A stretch of 64,000 nucleotides of DNA from an uncultured Lachnospiraceae bacterium (lineage in GTDB: Bacteria > Bacillota > Clostridia > Lachnospirales > Lachnospiraceae): contig CAMWTP010000013.1 of the NCBI GenBank assembly GCA_947177165.1, forward strand, positions 1 to 64,000, written 5' to 3'. Shown piece after piece: positions 24,010 to 34,242 of this stretch. The position numbers were made by a program, and so were the translations under genes. The stretch's first letter is position 1, and each line of letters begins with the position of its first letter. The notes beneath the pieces were generated by a model. The model saw only the letters and a list, made by a program, of their open reading frames with translations. It searched no databases and was not told the DNA's origin.

Positions 24010-26184
24010 TTAAAGTGCAAACTCAATCTCTGTTATATCCACAATTTCCTCCGCATTCTTGGCAAGCAGCAGCATGTAGCTGCCCGCATCGGCCTTAAAG
24101 CTGTGTGACGCCTCATCGTAGTATGTAAATGCCTCCCGCTCGAGCATGAGCGTCACTTCCCTTGTCTCCCCGGCCTCGAGATAAATCTTTTCAAACGCCT
24201 TCAATTCCTTTGCCGCCTTTTTGACCTTCGGCCACTTATCTGCCACATAGATCTGTGCGACCGCCGCACCGGCACGGCTGCCGATATTGGAGATGTCAAA
24301 GCTCACCTTCACCTCTTTGCTCTCCACTGTGTCCTCAATCACTTCCGCCCGAATGCCTGTCATCACGAAATCCGTGTAGGACAGCCCATACCCAAACGGA
24401 AACGCTGTCGCGACATCATAAGTGTCATAATAGCGGTACCCCACAAAAATATCTTCGCCGTAGCTTACCTTGTCACCACCCGGAAACTCTCCAAGAGCCA
24501 CGGCCGGACATTCCCTGCCGCTGACCGGAAACGTCTCCGGCAGCCGCCCGGAAGGATTGTATGCGCCGAACAAAACCTCCGCAAGAGCCATACCGCCCTC
24601 CATGCCTGCATACCAGCTAAAGACCAGCGCATTCACATCCTCCAGCCACGCGCTCATATCCACAGGGGAACCCGCCACAAGTGATACCACTGTGTCCGGC
24701 CTCACCCTGAGAAGTTCTGAGATCAGTCTGTCCTGTTCATACGGCAGCTTCATGTCTGCCCTATCCTGCCCCTCCGTGTCATAATCGTGCGTCAGGCCGC
24801 CCACAAAAACGACTGCATCAGCATCCTTTGCCGCCTCCAGCGCTTCCTGCAGGTACTTTTCGTTCATCTCCTTCTGACGTCTGATCTTCTCCTCTGACAC
24901 TGCCTGTGCCGCCGCGCTGTCCTGACTAAGACTGTCCGCCTGACCATTCTCACTGTCACCCGTGTTGGCCCAGATATTTCCGATATCCTCATTAAAATAT
25001 CCCGGCTTGTATACCACCTCTGCATTGCCGCCCAACAGCATCTGAATGCCCATGAGCGGCGTAATCTCATACAATGCCTTGATCTCGGCGCTTCCGCCGC
25101 CGGGAGCGTGCTGTCTGTTGGCATTCTCACCGACTACCAGCAGCTTCTTGACCTTCTTCCGGTCAAGCGGAAGCGTATTCTTATCATTTTTCAGCAGCAC
25201 AACCGACTCTCTCGCCGTCTGCCGCAATGCTGCCTTGTCATTGTAATCGTTATAACCGCCCGCACTGCGCTCCCCGTCGAGCATATGGAGCTTGTTCATG
25301 ACATGCAGAATATGACGGACTTTCTCATCAATCTTTGCGAGCGCCGTCTTTTTGTCCACTTCCCCATCCTCAATCATCCTGAGCAGCGGATCAGCCATAT
25401 AATAGGCATCAAAATCACTCGTGACCGACATCTCCATGTCAAGACCATTCATGAGCGCTTCTCTCGTGTCATGGACACCGCCCCAGTCAGACACTGTGAT
25501 GCCCGTAAACCCCCATTCTTTGCGCAAAACATCATTTAACAGATAATCATGGTGGCAGCAGTGCGTCCCGCGAAGCTTATTGTACGCTCCCATGATTCCC
25601 TTTGCCTCGCCTCTCCTGACTGCCGCCTCAAAACCTGGCAGATAGATTTCGCGAAGCGCCCGCTCACTCACATCCACATCCACGTCAAGACGCCTTGTCT
25701 CCTGATTGTTCACCGCAAAATGCTTGACACACGCAGCGACATCATTCTCTTCAATTCCATGTACAAGCGGCACGACCATCTCCGAAACCAGATACGGATC
25801 CTCCCCCATATACTCAAAACTCCGCCCGCACAGCGGCGTTCGCATAATGTTGATTCCCGGCGCAAGGATCATGTCCTTCCCGCGTCCTCTCGCCTCCTTG
25901 CCGAGCAGTCTGCCCGTCGCATAGGCAAGCTCCCTGTTCCATGTCGCGGCAAGGGCCGAATTGCAGGGAAGGTATGACACATAATCATAGCTGAGACCGA
26001 TATCCTTCCACGCGTCATTCTCAAAGTCCTTTCTGACCCCTCTTGGGCCGTCCGAAGTCTTGAAAGGCGGGATTCCTAACCGCTCTACCCCTCTTGTCGT
26101 AAAAAAACCGTCCCCGTGAATCATGCCGATCTTTTCCTGCAAAGTAAGCTGCGATATCAGCTTCTCGATTTTGTCTTTTGTCAT
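24010..26184 (-). CDS. Family 3 glycoside hydrolase (beta-glucosidase-like)
   Basis: 724 residues, no signal peptide, so cytoplasmic. The N-terminal barrel starts MTKDKIEKLISQLTLQEKIG and holds TSDGPRGVR, GRSFEYMGEDPYL, KHFAVNNQETRR and the nucleophile motif VSDWGGVHD. The second alpha/beta domain and a C-terminal fibronectin-III-like domain (KVSFDISNIGSRAGAAVAQIY) complete a GH3 bglX/bgl architecture. It probably releases terminal beta-linked sugars from imported oligosaccharides. The ATG overlaps the lgt stop codon (ATGA), so it is translationally coupled to lgt, an odd pairing. Confidence 0.95.
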   Translation of the reverse strand: MTKDKIEKLISQLTLQEKIGMIHGDGFFTTRGVERLGIPPFKTSDGPRGVRKDFENDAWKDIGLSYDYVSYLPCNSALAATWNRELAYATGRLLGKEARGRGKDMILAPGINIMRTPLCGRSFEYMGEDPYLVSEMVVPLVHGIEENDVAACVKHFAVNNQETRRLDVDVDVSERALREIYLPGFEAAVRRGEAKGIMGAYNKLRGTHCCHHDYLLNDVLRKEWGFTGITVSDWGGVHDTREALMNGLDMEMSVTSDFDAYYMADPLLRMIEDGEVDKKTALAKIDEKVRHILHVMNKLHMLDGERSAGGYNDYNDKAALRQTARESVVLLKNDKNTLPLDRKKVKKLLVVGENANRQHAPGGGSAEIKALYEITPLMGIQMLLGGNAEVVYKPGYFNEDIGNIWANTGDSENGQADSLSQDSAAAQAVSEEKIRRQKEMNEKYLQEALEAAKDADAVVFVGGLTHDYDTEGQDRADMKLPYEQDRLISELLRVRPDTVVSLVAGSPVDMSAWLEDVNALVFSWYAGMEGGMALAEVLFGAYNPSGRLPETFPVSGRECPAVALGEFPGGDKVSYGEDIFVGYRYYDTYDVATAFPFGYGLSYTDFVMTGIRAEVIEDTVESKEVKVSFDISNIGSRAGAAVAQIYVADKWPKVKKAAKELKAFEKIYLEAGETREVTLMLEREAFTYYDEASHSFKADAGSYMLLLAKNAEEIVDITEIEFAL

Positions 26185-27086
26185 TGAACCTTGTCCCCCT
26201 TCCCTGCATGATCTGATGTTTTTGGCAAACGAATCCTTATGACTATATTCAGAACAACCGAAAAAATAAACAATATCAATCCCAGCAGCTGTGACACGGC
26301 AATCTGTGTACCCGGTATCAGCAGCCTGTCTGTCCTGATCCCCTCGATGATAAAACGCCCAATGCCATATCCGCCGAGATAAATCAGACACATCTGCCCA
26401 TGATACTTTTTCCTTTTATGATACAGAATCATAACCGTTAAAATGATCAGATTCCAGACGCCTTCATACAAAAATGTCGGGTGCACCTGTATGAAATTCA
26501 CATCCCCCATCAAGGCCATGCCGTCAATCTGAGACTGCGTGATATCCCATGGACGCACTGCGTCAACAGGAAGCCGCATAGCTAACAAGGTGTCTGTATA
26601 TCCGCCAAATACTTCCCTGTTAAAGAAATTCCCCCAACGGCCGATAATCTGCCCGAGGATCAGGCCATAGACACCACAGTCGCCAATCTGGTAAGGCGAC
26701 AGCTTCCTTATCCTGCTGTATACAAAAAGAGTGGCAAACGCGGCAATCACCGCACCGTATATGGCAAGTCCGCCCCGTCTGAGATTAAAGACGCTCAACA
26801 GATCATTTTTGTATTGATCCCACGAAAAGATCACATAGTAAATTCTTGCCCCGATCACCGAAAAAATGACGGCATAGATGCCAAAATCCCATATAATGTC
26901 TGTGTCCATTCCCTCCGCTTTTGCCATGCGTTCTGCCATCAGCACGCCGAGTATGACACCGATGCCGATGATCACTCCGTAAAACGCGATCTCAAAGCCG
27001 AACACCGAAAAACTTTTCGGAACATTCTCCAGATAAATTCCAAGATGAGGGAATGCAATATCATTTACTCCCATTGTATCAGGCAT
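26181..27086 (-). CDS. lgt: Prolipoprotein diacylglyceryl transferase
   Basis: 301 residues, seven or so membrane segments. The signature GRWGNFFNREVFG is present, along with RRGGLAIYGAVI and VHPTFLYEGVWN, which hold residues important for catalysis in E. coli Lgt. It transfers diacylglycerol from phosphatidylglycerol to the lipobox cysteine; OppA in this window is a probable substrate. The upstream ribosome site is weak; an ATG four codons in is an alternative start. It lies after ychF and overlaps the GH3 start by 4 nt. Confidence 0.97.
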   Translation of the reverse strand: MPDTMGVNDIAFPHLGIYLENVPKSFSVFGFEIAFYGVIIGIGVILGVLMAERMAKAEGMDTDIIWDFGIYAVIFSVIGARIYYVIFSWDQYKNDLLSVFNLRRGGLAIYGAVIAAFATLFVYSRIRKLSPYQIGDCGVYGLILGQIIGRWGNFFNREVFGGYTDTLLAMRLPVDAVRPWDITQSQIDGMALMGDVNFIQVHPTFLYEGVWNLIILTVMILYHKRKKYHGQMCLIYLGGYGIGRFIIEGIRTDRLLIPGTQIAVSQLLGLILFIFSVVLNIVIRIRLPKTSDHAGKGDKVQ

Positions 27087-27113
27087 ATTTTTTACCTACC
27101 TTATTCTAAAACT

Positions 27114-28211
27114 TTATACATTAAAACGGAACAGAATCACATCTCCGTCCTTTACCACGTAGTCCTTGCCCTCCAGACCGACAAGTCCCTTATCCCTCGC
27201 CGCTGCAAGGGATCCGTTCTCCAGCAAATCTTTGTAGTTGACAACCTCTGCGCGGATAAACCCACGCTCAAAGTCCGTGTGAATCTTTCCCGCCGCCTGT
27301 GGTGCCTTCGTGCCAACCCTGATCGTCCAGGCGCGGCACTCGTCCTCCCCTGCCGTGAGGAAACTGATGAGACCCAGCAGACGGTAGCTCGCCGCAATCA
27401 GCTTATCCAGTCCGGACTCTTTTAATCCCAAGTCCTCCAGAAACATTGTCTTCTCGTCATCGTCAAGCTCCGCAATCTCCTGCTCGATCTGCGCGCAGAT
27501 CACAAACACCTCAAAGCCCTCCGATGCTGCATACTCGCGAACTTCCCTGACACCCGCATTGTCTGCACCATCGCTTGCAAGATCATCCTCCGCAACATTT
27601 GCCGCAAAGATCACTGGCTTATCCGTCAGAAGATTGTACCCGTTTCTCCACACAATCTCCTCGTCATCCTCTGTCACAAAGCTCTTGGCCATCTTCCCTT
27701 CCTCCAGATGTGCCTTGATACGCTCTGCGAGAGCGAGCTCCTTTGCCTGGGCCTTGTCGTTTTTTGCGCCCCTGGACACCTTCGCAATGCGCCGCTCAAG
27801 AATCTCAATGTCAGAAAAGATCAGCTCCAGATTAATCGTCTCTATATCCCTTAACGGGTTGATGCTGCCATCGACATGAACAATATTGGAATCCTCAAAG
27901 CATCTCACCACATGGACAATCGCATCAACCTCCCGGATATTTGCGAGAAACTGGTTTCCAAGTCCCTCTCCCCTGGAAGCTCCCTTCACAAGTCCTGCGA
28001 TATCGACAAACTCAATCACCGCAGGTGTCACTTTCTTCGTGTGATAAAGTTCTCCGAGAAGCTTAATCCGCTCATCCGGCACTGTCACAACACCCACATT
28101 GGGGTCAATCGTACAGAACGGATAGTTCGCCGACTCTGCCCCCGCCTTTGTCAATGAATTAAATAGTGTACTCTTCCCTACATTCGGGAGTCCGACGATT
28201 CCCAATTTCAT
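27114..28211 (-). CDS. ychF: Redox-regulated ATPase YchF (Obg family)
   Basis: 365 residues. G1 [32 protein letters not shown] as G3, and a non-GTPase NVAEDD-type G4 element that explains the ATP preference. The C-terminal TGS domain ([29 protein letters not shown]) is intact. YchF associates with ribosomes and affects oxidative-stress responses and translation fidelity. GGAGG precedes the ATG. It lies between rpe and lgt. Confidence 0.98.
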   Translation of the reverse strand: MKLGIVGLPNVGKSTLFNSLTKAGAESANYPFCTIDPNVGVVTVPDERIKLLGELYHTKKVTPAVIEFVDIAGLVKGASRGEGLGNQFLANIREVDAIVHVVRCFEDSNIVHVDGSINPLRDIETINLELIFSDIEILERRIAKVSRGAKNDKAQAKELALAERIKAHLEEGKMAKSFVTEDDEEIVWRNGYNLLTDKPVIFAANVAEDDLASDGADNAGVREVREYAASEGFEVFVICAQIEQEIAELDDDEKTMFLEDLGLKESGLDKLIAASYRLLGLISFLTAGEDECRAWTIRVGTKAPQAAGKIHTDFERGFIRAEVVNYKDLLENGSLAAARDKGLVGLEGKDYVVKDGDVILFRFNV

Positions 28212-28254
28212 CTCAAATTTCCTCCTATAACAATAGTATCTGTCAATTTATTAT

Positions 28255-28902
28255 TTACATACGCTTAAGAAACTCCCTGACATTTGACGCAATGTCCCCC
28301 TTAAAGATCGCAGAACCAGTGACTATTACATTGGCGCCCGCCGCGAGATTCATTTCCAGATTGCCAAGCGTCACGCCGCCGTCAATCTCCAGCTTCACAT
28401 CCGGATAGCTCTGGTTGATGATCCGGCGCATCTCCTTGATCTTGTCAACACAGTCAATAATATAATCCTGTCCACCAAAACCGGGGCGCACTGTCATCAC
28501 AAGCACCATATCCACCATATCCATGTAAGGAAGCGCTGCACTCACAGGCGTCTCCGGGTTGATGGCAATACCAGTCTTTGCCCCCAGTTCCCTGATCTTT
28601 GCAAGTGTCTCAGGGATACAGTCGCACGCCTCCACATGTATCGTGATCCCGTCCGCACCGAGCTGGATCAATTCCTCTATATAGCGCTCTGGCTGTGCCA
28701 CCATCATATGTACATCCATAAAAAGCTTTGACCGCTTCCGCACACACCGGAGAACGGGCATTCCAAAGGAGATGGAGGGAACAAACATTCCATCCATGAC
28801 ATCTATGTGCAGATATGGTGCTCCTGCCCTTTCCACGATCTCCACCTGTCTGCCAAGTTCCCAAAAATCTGCTGCCAATATTGAGGGACATAAATAATTC
28901 AT
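28255..28902 (-). CDS. rpe: Ribulose-phosphate 3-epimerase
   Basis: 215-residue TIM barrel. LCPSILAADFWELG at the N-terminus, HIDVMDGMFVP with the metal-binding His/Asp, DVHMMVAQPERYI, MTVRPGFGGQ and LEIDGGVTL are all standard. It converts ribulose-5-P to xylulose-5-P in the pentose phosphate pathway. It starts 1 nt after the rsgA stop, so the two are cotranscribed, as in many Firmicutes. Confidence 0.98.
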   Translation of the reverse strand: MNYLCPSILAADFWELGRQVEIVERAGAPYLHIDVMDGMFVPSISFGMPVLRCVRKRSKLFMDVHMMVAQPERYIEELIQLGADGITIHVEACDCIPETLAKIRELGAKTGIAINPETPVSAALPYMDMVDMVLVMTVRPGFGGQDYIIDCVDKIKEMRRIINQSYPDVKLEIDGGVTLGNLEMNLAAGANVIVTGSAIFKGDIASNVREFLKRM

Positions 28903-28903
28903 G

Positions 28904-29788
28904 TTAATATTTCCTCTTTTCTTTCTCTTTTAACTCTTCGTAAAATGAAACATAGTTATCATACCGGACTCTGCTGATATGACCTTCCTCTAACGCTTCC
29001 CTCACACCGCACACAGGTTCATGAATGTGAGCGCATGTCATAAACTTGCAGTTTGCCTCATATGGTTCAAATTCGGGATAATAACTTTTTAATTCCTCCT
29101 TCTCCATATCAAATAAAGATAAGGAACTGAATCCCGGTGTATCCATAATATACGTATCATCGGAGACCGCAATCAACTCGGAGTGTCTTGTCGTGTGCTT
29201 TCCGCGCGCTATCTTCCCGCTGATTTCCCCAGTCTCCATTTTCTTATCTCCCAGCAGACAGTTCACAAGAGAGGATTTTCCCACTCCGCTCGGTCCCGCA
29301 ACCGCTGTGGTCCTTGCGCACAGCATTTCCGTCAGCAGCCCGATACCGTCCTGCTGCACAGCGCTCACGAACAATATCCGGCATCCGCTGTTTTGATAGA
29401 CCTTTTCGATCTGCTCTCTTCTCATTCGATCTGAGATATCCTGCTTATTAAAGCATAATATACATTCCAATCCCTGCTGGCGCATCATAATCAGAAACCG
29501 GTCCAGCAGATTGTAGTTTGGTTCCGGCTTTGTCATGGCAAAGATCAGCAGCGCCTGGTCAATATTGGCAACCGCAGGACGTATCAGTTCACTCTTCCGC
29601 GGAAGAATTGCCGTGATATTTCCCTCGCAGTCCCCGGCATGTGTGATCGCAATCTCAACATCATCACCGACAAGCGGCTTGATCTTCTCCTTTCGGAATA
29701 TCCCCTTCGCCTTACATTCATAAACCGCCCCGCCGGGCACATGAACATAATAAAACCCCGCAATTCCCTTGATAATCTTCCCCTGCAT
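28904..29788 (-). CDS. rsgA: Small ribosomal subunit biogenesis GTPase RsgA
   Basis: 294 residues. N-terminal OB domain (GKIIKGIAGFYYVH), then a circularly permuted GTPase: G4 NKQD, G5 FVSAVQQDG, G1 GPSGVGKSSLVN, G3 DTPGFSSL. The C-terminal zinc site is CKFMTCAHIHEPVCGVREAL. It helps mature 30S subunits. It is in the conserved stp-prkC-rsgA-rpe order. Confidence 0.98.
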   Translation of the reverse strand: MQGKIIKGIAGFYYVHVPGGAVYECKAKGIFRKEKIKPLVGDDVEIAITHAGDCEGNITAILPRKSELIRPAVANIDQALLIFAMTKPEPNYNLLDRFLIMMRQQGLECILCFNKQDISDRMRREQIEKVYQNSGCRILFVSAVQQDGIGLLTEMLCARTTAVAGPSGVGKSSLVNCLLGDKKMETGEISGKIARGKHTTRHSELIAVSDDTYIMDTPGFSSLSLFDMEKEELKSYYPEFEPYEANCKFMTCAHIHEPVCGVREALEEGHISRVRYDNYVSFYEELKEKEKRKY

Positions 29789-29800
29789 AACCCTACCTTA

Positions 29801-32341
29801 TCATTTTTTTGTGAATTGGACATTCTGCCTGGTCTGAGCCGCCTGCGGACTCACCTGCGTTGTCTGATTTCCATCGGCATCTGTCACAAGTTCCTCCACA
29901 TTTTTCAAGTATGTGATAATCACAATTCCATAGGCAGTCGGACTTGTAAAATTGCTCAGATTGATGGATACCGGAAAAGCTGTCACATTTTGTGAATACC
30001 ACAATTGCTGGCTTCCATCAGAAGTTGTGAGAATGACCTCCGCATTTCCCCCGATATAATCCTCAGGTGCCTGCACCATCAAACTGCAGTCATATGTCGC
30101 AACCTCGTTTCCCATGCTCACCTTTAAATCCACAGCAGTGCCCACACTGACATTCGTCCCCGCCGCAAAACTCTGATAAAAGATCTGTCCCTCCGGATAC
30201 TCCGAATTGTACTCCTCCCCAACATTATTCACCACAAGCCCTGCAGCCTCCAATGTACTGACTGCTGCCTCCTTTGAGTTGCCTAACACCTCCGGCATGC
30301 GGACTTCCTCGCTGTCACCGCCCTTGCTCAGGACAATCGTAATCTCCGAATCGATCGGCGCTATGGTGTTTCCCCCCGGGGACTGTGAGATGATCGTTCC
30401 CTTTGGATACTCTGTCGAATACTCGTCAGTCTTTACGACCTTAAATCCTTCCTTCGTCAGCGTCGCAGTACCCTCTGCCTCCGACATTCCCTCGACAGAC
30501 GGTACATTGATGCCATCCCCCCCTGCACTGACAGTAAGGACGATCGTCGTATTCATGAGAATCTTGTCGTTGGCAAGCACATTCTGTCCATCCTCGAGCG
30601 CTGCGGATAAGACTTGATTTTTGGGATACTGTGTCGTCTCGACATACGTCGTTTTGCACCCCAGTCCAACGGAATTGAGAGCCATCTTAACCTCATCAAT
30701 ATCATGTCCCTCAAACTCCGGCATCACTGCCCTCTCAACAGTATCAGCATTGCTGCCCTCACTCTGTGAGGGAGACTTGCCAATCTGCCCGAAGATACCT
30801 GTCGCCTGGCCGACAAAATACAAGAGGATGCATCCGATCACAACTGCTGCGATCACGGTGAGCACTGTCGTGAGCCTTTCTGCCTTTGGATTGTAATCAT
30901 ACTCGTTCTTTCCCAGATTTTCCGGATAGTCATAGTCGTCATACACATACCCGCCATCGCGCACATTCTGCCGATTGACAGTCTCCTGCCCGTAATCCTC
31001 CTCATAGTAATCGTATTCTCCGCCTGATTTACTCTGCTTTGCCTTGGTTTGTTTCACTTTCTTTTTCTTCGATTTCTGGTTTGATTTCTTCTCTGCTTTT
31101 TTTGAGCCAGAATCACGCACATTGTCATAGCGATCGTCATCTGATGCTTTTGATGCTTTCTGCCGGTTATTCCGGGCTGGCTGTTCCATGACACCCTCGT
31201 CATAATAATCATCCTCATAATAAGGCGTATTATAGGCATCTGCATCATCATAATTATTATAATCGCTGTTGCTGCACTTTCTCCTTGAAGGTGCCGGCTT
31301 AATCTGCTCAGGAATTGCCTCCAGTTCCTCCATGTCCGCATACGTCTCCCTGCGAGGCACCCTATCCTGCCATACAGTATCCAGCACTGCCGGCATAGGA
31401 ATCGGTTCCGGAGCAGGCGGCGCCTGCGTGCTGGTCAGATTGTTCTGAACACCCGATGCAGGCGGGACAATCTTTGTCTGTCCTGCCTCATCCTCGGTGT
31501 CCACCTGCGCGATCACGGCATCCGGATTGATCAGCGAGTGCTTCAGATCCACTATCATCTCCGCCATGCTCTGATACCGCCTGTCAGGGCTTTTCTGCGT
31601 ACATTTCATGACGATATTCTCCACGCTCTGCGGTATCTCAGGCACATAATCCCGCATCAGCGGCATTGGATTCTGTATATGCTTGATCGCGATCGCCACT
31701 GTCGTGTCGCCGTTAAACGGCACACGCCCTGTGAGCATCTCAAAGATCGTGACTCCCAGTGAATAGATATCACTTTTTTCATCCGAGAAACCGCCTCTGG
31801 CCTGCTCCGGAGAGGTATAGTGAACCGACCCCATCACATTGGAAGTAATCGTATTGCTTGATGCTGCTTTCGCAATGCCAAAATCTGTGACTTTTACCTT
31901 GCCTTCCTTGGATATGATAATGTTCTGCGGCTTGATATCCCTATGTATGATATGATTGTTGTGTGCCGCTTCAATTCCCATCGCCACCTGGATTGCGATA
32001 CTGATGGCCTCCTTGGTCGTGAGTCTTACTTTTTTCTCGATATATTTTTTGAGTGTGATGCCCTCCACAAGCTCCATCACAATATAGTGAATCCCTTCCT
32101 CCTCCCCTACATCGTACACATTCACGATATTCGGATGCATGAGTCCGGCAGCAGCCTGCGCCTCCACACGAAACTTCGACACAAAATTTCTGTTTTCTGA
32201 AAACTCCTGTTTTAACACCTTCACAGCGACAAACCGGTTCAGCTTTTGATCCTTTGCCTTATATACATCTGACATTCCGCCAGTGCCGATCTTCTCAAGC
32301 ACCTCGTAGCGATTCCCTACCAGCATTCCCAACTTAATCAT
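29801..32341 (-). CDS. prkC: PASTA-domain Ser/Thr protein kinase (PrkC/Stk1)
   Basis: 846 residues. Kinase domain about 1-270: GTGGMSDVYKA glycine loop, VAVKVLK, IIHRDIKPQNI catalytic loop, DFGIAKA. A long charged linker rich in Tyr, Asp and Lys follows, then one membrane helix (TVIAAVVIGCILLYFVGQA) and three PASTA repeats with their DG or GG punctuation (VPSVEGM, PEVLGNS, etc.). A last beta-domain of about 100 residues follows the PASTA repeats. PASTA domains bind muropeptide or lipid II in this family. It begins behind GGAGG, overlapping the stp stop by 8 nt; the pair is a kinase-phosphatase unit. Confidence 0.96.
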   Translation of the reverse strand: MIKLGMLVGNRYEVLEKIGTGGMSDVYKAKDQKLNRFVAVKVLKQEFSENRNFVSKFRVEAQAAAGLMHPNIVNVYDVGEEEGIHYIVMELVEGITLKKYIEKKVRLTTKEAISIAIQVAMGIEAAHNNHIIHRDIKPQNIIISKEGKVKVTDFGIAKAASSNTITSNVMGSVHYTSPEQARGGFSDEKSDIYSLGVTIFEMLTGRVPFNGDTTVAIAIKHIQNPMPLMRDYVPEIPQSVENIVMKCTQKSPDRRYQSMAEMIVDLKHSLINPDAVIAQVDTEDEAGQTKIVPPASGVQNNLTSTQAPPAPEPIPMPAVLDTVWQDRVPRRETYADMEELEAIPEQIKPAPSRRKCSNSDYNNYDDADAYNTPYYEDDYYDEGVMEQPARNNRQKASKASDDDRYDNVRDSGSKKAEKKSNQKSKKKKVKQTKAKQSKSGGEYDYYEEDYGQETVNRQNVRDGGYVYDDYDYPENLGKNEYDYNPKAERLTTVLTVIAAVVIGCILLYFVGQATGIFGQIGKSPSQSEGSNADTVERAVMPEFEGHDIDEVKMALNSVGLGCKTTYVETTQYPKNQVLSAALEDGQNVLANDKILMNTTIVLTVSAGGDGINVPSVEGMSEAEGTATLTKEGFKVVKTDEYSTEYPKGTIISQSPGGNTIAPIDSEITIVLSKGGDSEEVRMPEVLGNSKEAAVSTLEAAGLVVNNVGEEYNSEYPEGQIFYQSFAAGTNVSVGTAVDLKVSMGNEVATYDCSLMVQAPEDYIGGNAEVILTTSDGSQQLWYSQNVTAFPVSINLSNFTSPTAYGIVIITYLKNVEELVTDADGNQTTQVSPQAAQTRQNVQFTKK

Positions 32342-33074
32342 TCTGACCTCCAAACGGTTCCACAAGAACCACAGCTATATTATCACGCCCGCCATTCTCA
32401 TTGGCAGCCTCAATCAGACGCTTTCCAGCCTGCTCCAGGCTGCTGCTGCCGGCAATAATCCTGTGTATCTCGTCATCTTTCAACATATTGGTAAGTCCGT
32501 CTGTGCAGAGCAGAAGCTTCTCTGCCGGTCCAATGTGCACATCAAAAAAATCCACAAGGACATACTCTTTGACCCCGACTGCTCTTGTGATGATATTTTT
32601 ATCCGGATGGATTCTCGCAGCCTCCCTGTCGATACCTCCCATGTCCACCATCTCCTCGACGAGGGAGTGATCCTTGGTGATCTGCGTGATAAAGTCATTG
32701 ATGATATACATTCGGCTGTCGCCTACATTTGCCACTGTCACATGGCTTCCCTCAAAAGTGACCGCCACAAATGTAGTCCCCATCCCTTTGTATTTTCTGT
32801 CCTGCCTGGATATCTTATTGATATGTGTATTCGCATCATCGATTGCCTTCTGCAGAATATTTTCCGCATCGTACTCGTCCGTATAGCGTTCGATCACCGA
32901 TACTGCCTTGTCCACCGCATGCCTTGACGCATAATCCCCTGCATTATGTCCTCCCATACCATCCGCAACAATAAAAAGGTTTGGAAGATTTCCCACTGGC
33001 TTATCCGAAGTAAATAAGTAGTCTTCGTTAATTTCCCTTCTCCTGCCAACATCCGTTATAGAAAATAACTTCAC
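32334..33074 (-). CDS. stp: PP2C-type Ser/Thr phosphatase (Stp/PrpC)
   Basis: 246 residues from a GTG start behind GGGAGGAG. PP2C motifs: VGRRREINEDYLF, VADGMGGHNAGDYAS, VGDSRMYII, LCTDGLTNM and GGRDNIAVVLV, with the metal-coordinating aspartates. It dephosphorylates targets of the adjacent PASTA kinase. An ATG five codons upstream lacks a ribosome site. It lies between rlmN and prkC. Confidence 0.95.
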   Translation of the reverse strand: MKLFSITDVGRRREINEDYLFTSDKPVGNLPNLFIVADGMGGHNAGDYASRHAVDKAVSVIERYTDEYDAENILQKAIDDANTHINKISRQDRKYKGMGTTFVAVTFEGSHVTVANVGDSRMYIINDFITQITKDHSLVEEMVDMGGIDREAARIHPDKNIITRAVGVKEYVLVDFFDVHIGPAEKLLLCTDGLTNMLKDDEIHRIIAGSSSLEQAGKRLIEAANENGGRDNIAVVLVEPFGGQND

Positions 33075-33182
33075 TTTTTCTCCTCCCATCAGTGAAAATC
33101 CGTAACATTATAGTATCCTCACCACTCCGGAAATTTCCACATTTCCTTATATATTAGCACATATGAAATCTTAATTCAAGAA

Positions 33183-34241
33183 TCAATACTGTACTGGGCT
33201 TCGCATTGCCTGAGCGTGGCGTCTGCGCAGCTGCCCGCAGGCACCGTCGATATCCCGTCCCATCTCCCTGCGGATTGTGGCATTGATGTGTCTCTTTTCC
33301 AATTTATTCTGAAAATTGAGAATATCCCTTCGTTCCGACTCCACATAATCGCGCTCTTTGATCGGATTGACTGGAATCAGGTTGACATGGCAATTTAAAC
33401 CGCCCACAAGGCTGCACAGATTTTCAGCATCCTCGTCCGTGTCATTGACGCCGCCCACAAGACTGTACTCAAACGTAACGCGCCTGCCTGTCTGGTCAAA
33501 ATAATAACGGCAGGCGTCAATCACCTCGTTTATTTCGTATTTGTTGGCAACCGGCATTAGCTCCTGCCGTTTTGCCTGTGTGGAACCGTGGAGGGACAAT
33601 GCCAGCGTAATCTGCAGTTTTTCCTCCGCAAGTCGCCGCATATTTTCCACGATACCACACGTCGATACAGTGATGTTTCTCTGGCTGATATTCAGTCCGT
33701 TCCCGTCCGTAATCATATGTATGAATTGAATCAGATTGTCATAATTGTCAAGCGGCTCGCCGGTGCCCATCACGACGACGTTGGACACGCGTCCGCTGGT
33801 GCTTCTGGATATGGCATAAATCTGGTCGAGCATCTCCGACGGTGTGAGATTCCGCTCCAGCCCGTCAATCGTCGAAGCGCAGAACCGGCACCCCATGCGG
33901 CAGCCGACCTGTGAGGAAATACAGACCGAATTGCCGTGATGGTACTGCATCCAGACACTCTCAACAATATTGCCGTCTGCAAGCCCAAATAAAAATTTTT
34001 TCGTACCGTCGATCTTAGAGGTCTGGACTGCCACTTCCTTCAAAGAAGTGTACTCATACTGCTCCGCCAGCTTTTCCCGCAGGCCTTTCGGCAGATTGGT
34101 CATCTCGTCATAGTTCCGCGCCAGCTTTACATGCATCCACTCATACAACTGCTTTGCGCGATATGGCTTTTCGCCCAGCTTTCCGATTGCATTCTTCAAT
34201 TCATCCAGCGATAATGATTTTATATCTGTATTATGCTCCAT
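33183..34241 (-). CDS. rlmN: 23S rRNA/tRNA (adenine-C2) methyltransferase RlmN
   Basis: 352 residues, radical SAM. CRMGCRFCAST provides the CxxxCxxC [4Fe-4S] site; GTGEPLDNYDN and RNITVSTCGIV are family motifs, and the C-terminal ACGQLRR holds the methyl-carrying cysteine region. It methylates A2503 of 23S rRNA and A37 of some tRNAs. It starts 1 nt after the rsmB stop; the open frame extends further upstream within rsmB but without a ribosome site. Conserved rsmB-rlmN-stp-prkC order. Confidence 0.97.
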   Translation of the reverse strand: MEHNTDIKSLSLDELKNAIGKLGEKPYRAKQLYEWMHVKLARNYDEMTNLPKGLREKLAEQYEYTSLKEVAVQTSKIDGTKKFLFGLADGNIVESVWMQYHHGNSVCISSQVGCRMGCRFCASTIDGLERNLTPSEMLDQIYAISRSTSGRVSNVVVMGTGEPLDNYDNLIQFIHMITDGNGLNISQRNITVSTCGIVENMRRLAEEKLQITLALSLHGSTQAKRQELMPVANKYEINEVIDACRYYFDQTGRRVTFEYSLVGGVNDTDEDAENLCSLVGGLNCHVNLIPVNPIKERDYVESERRDILNFQNKLEKRHINATIRREMGRDIDGACGQLRRRHAQAMRSPVQY

Positions 34242-34242
34242 T

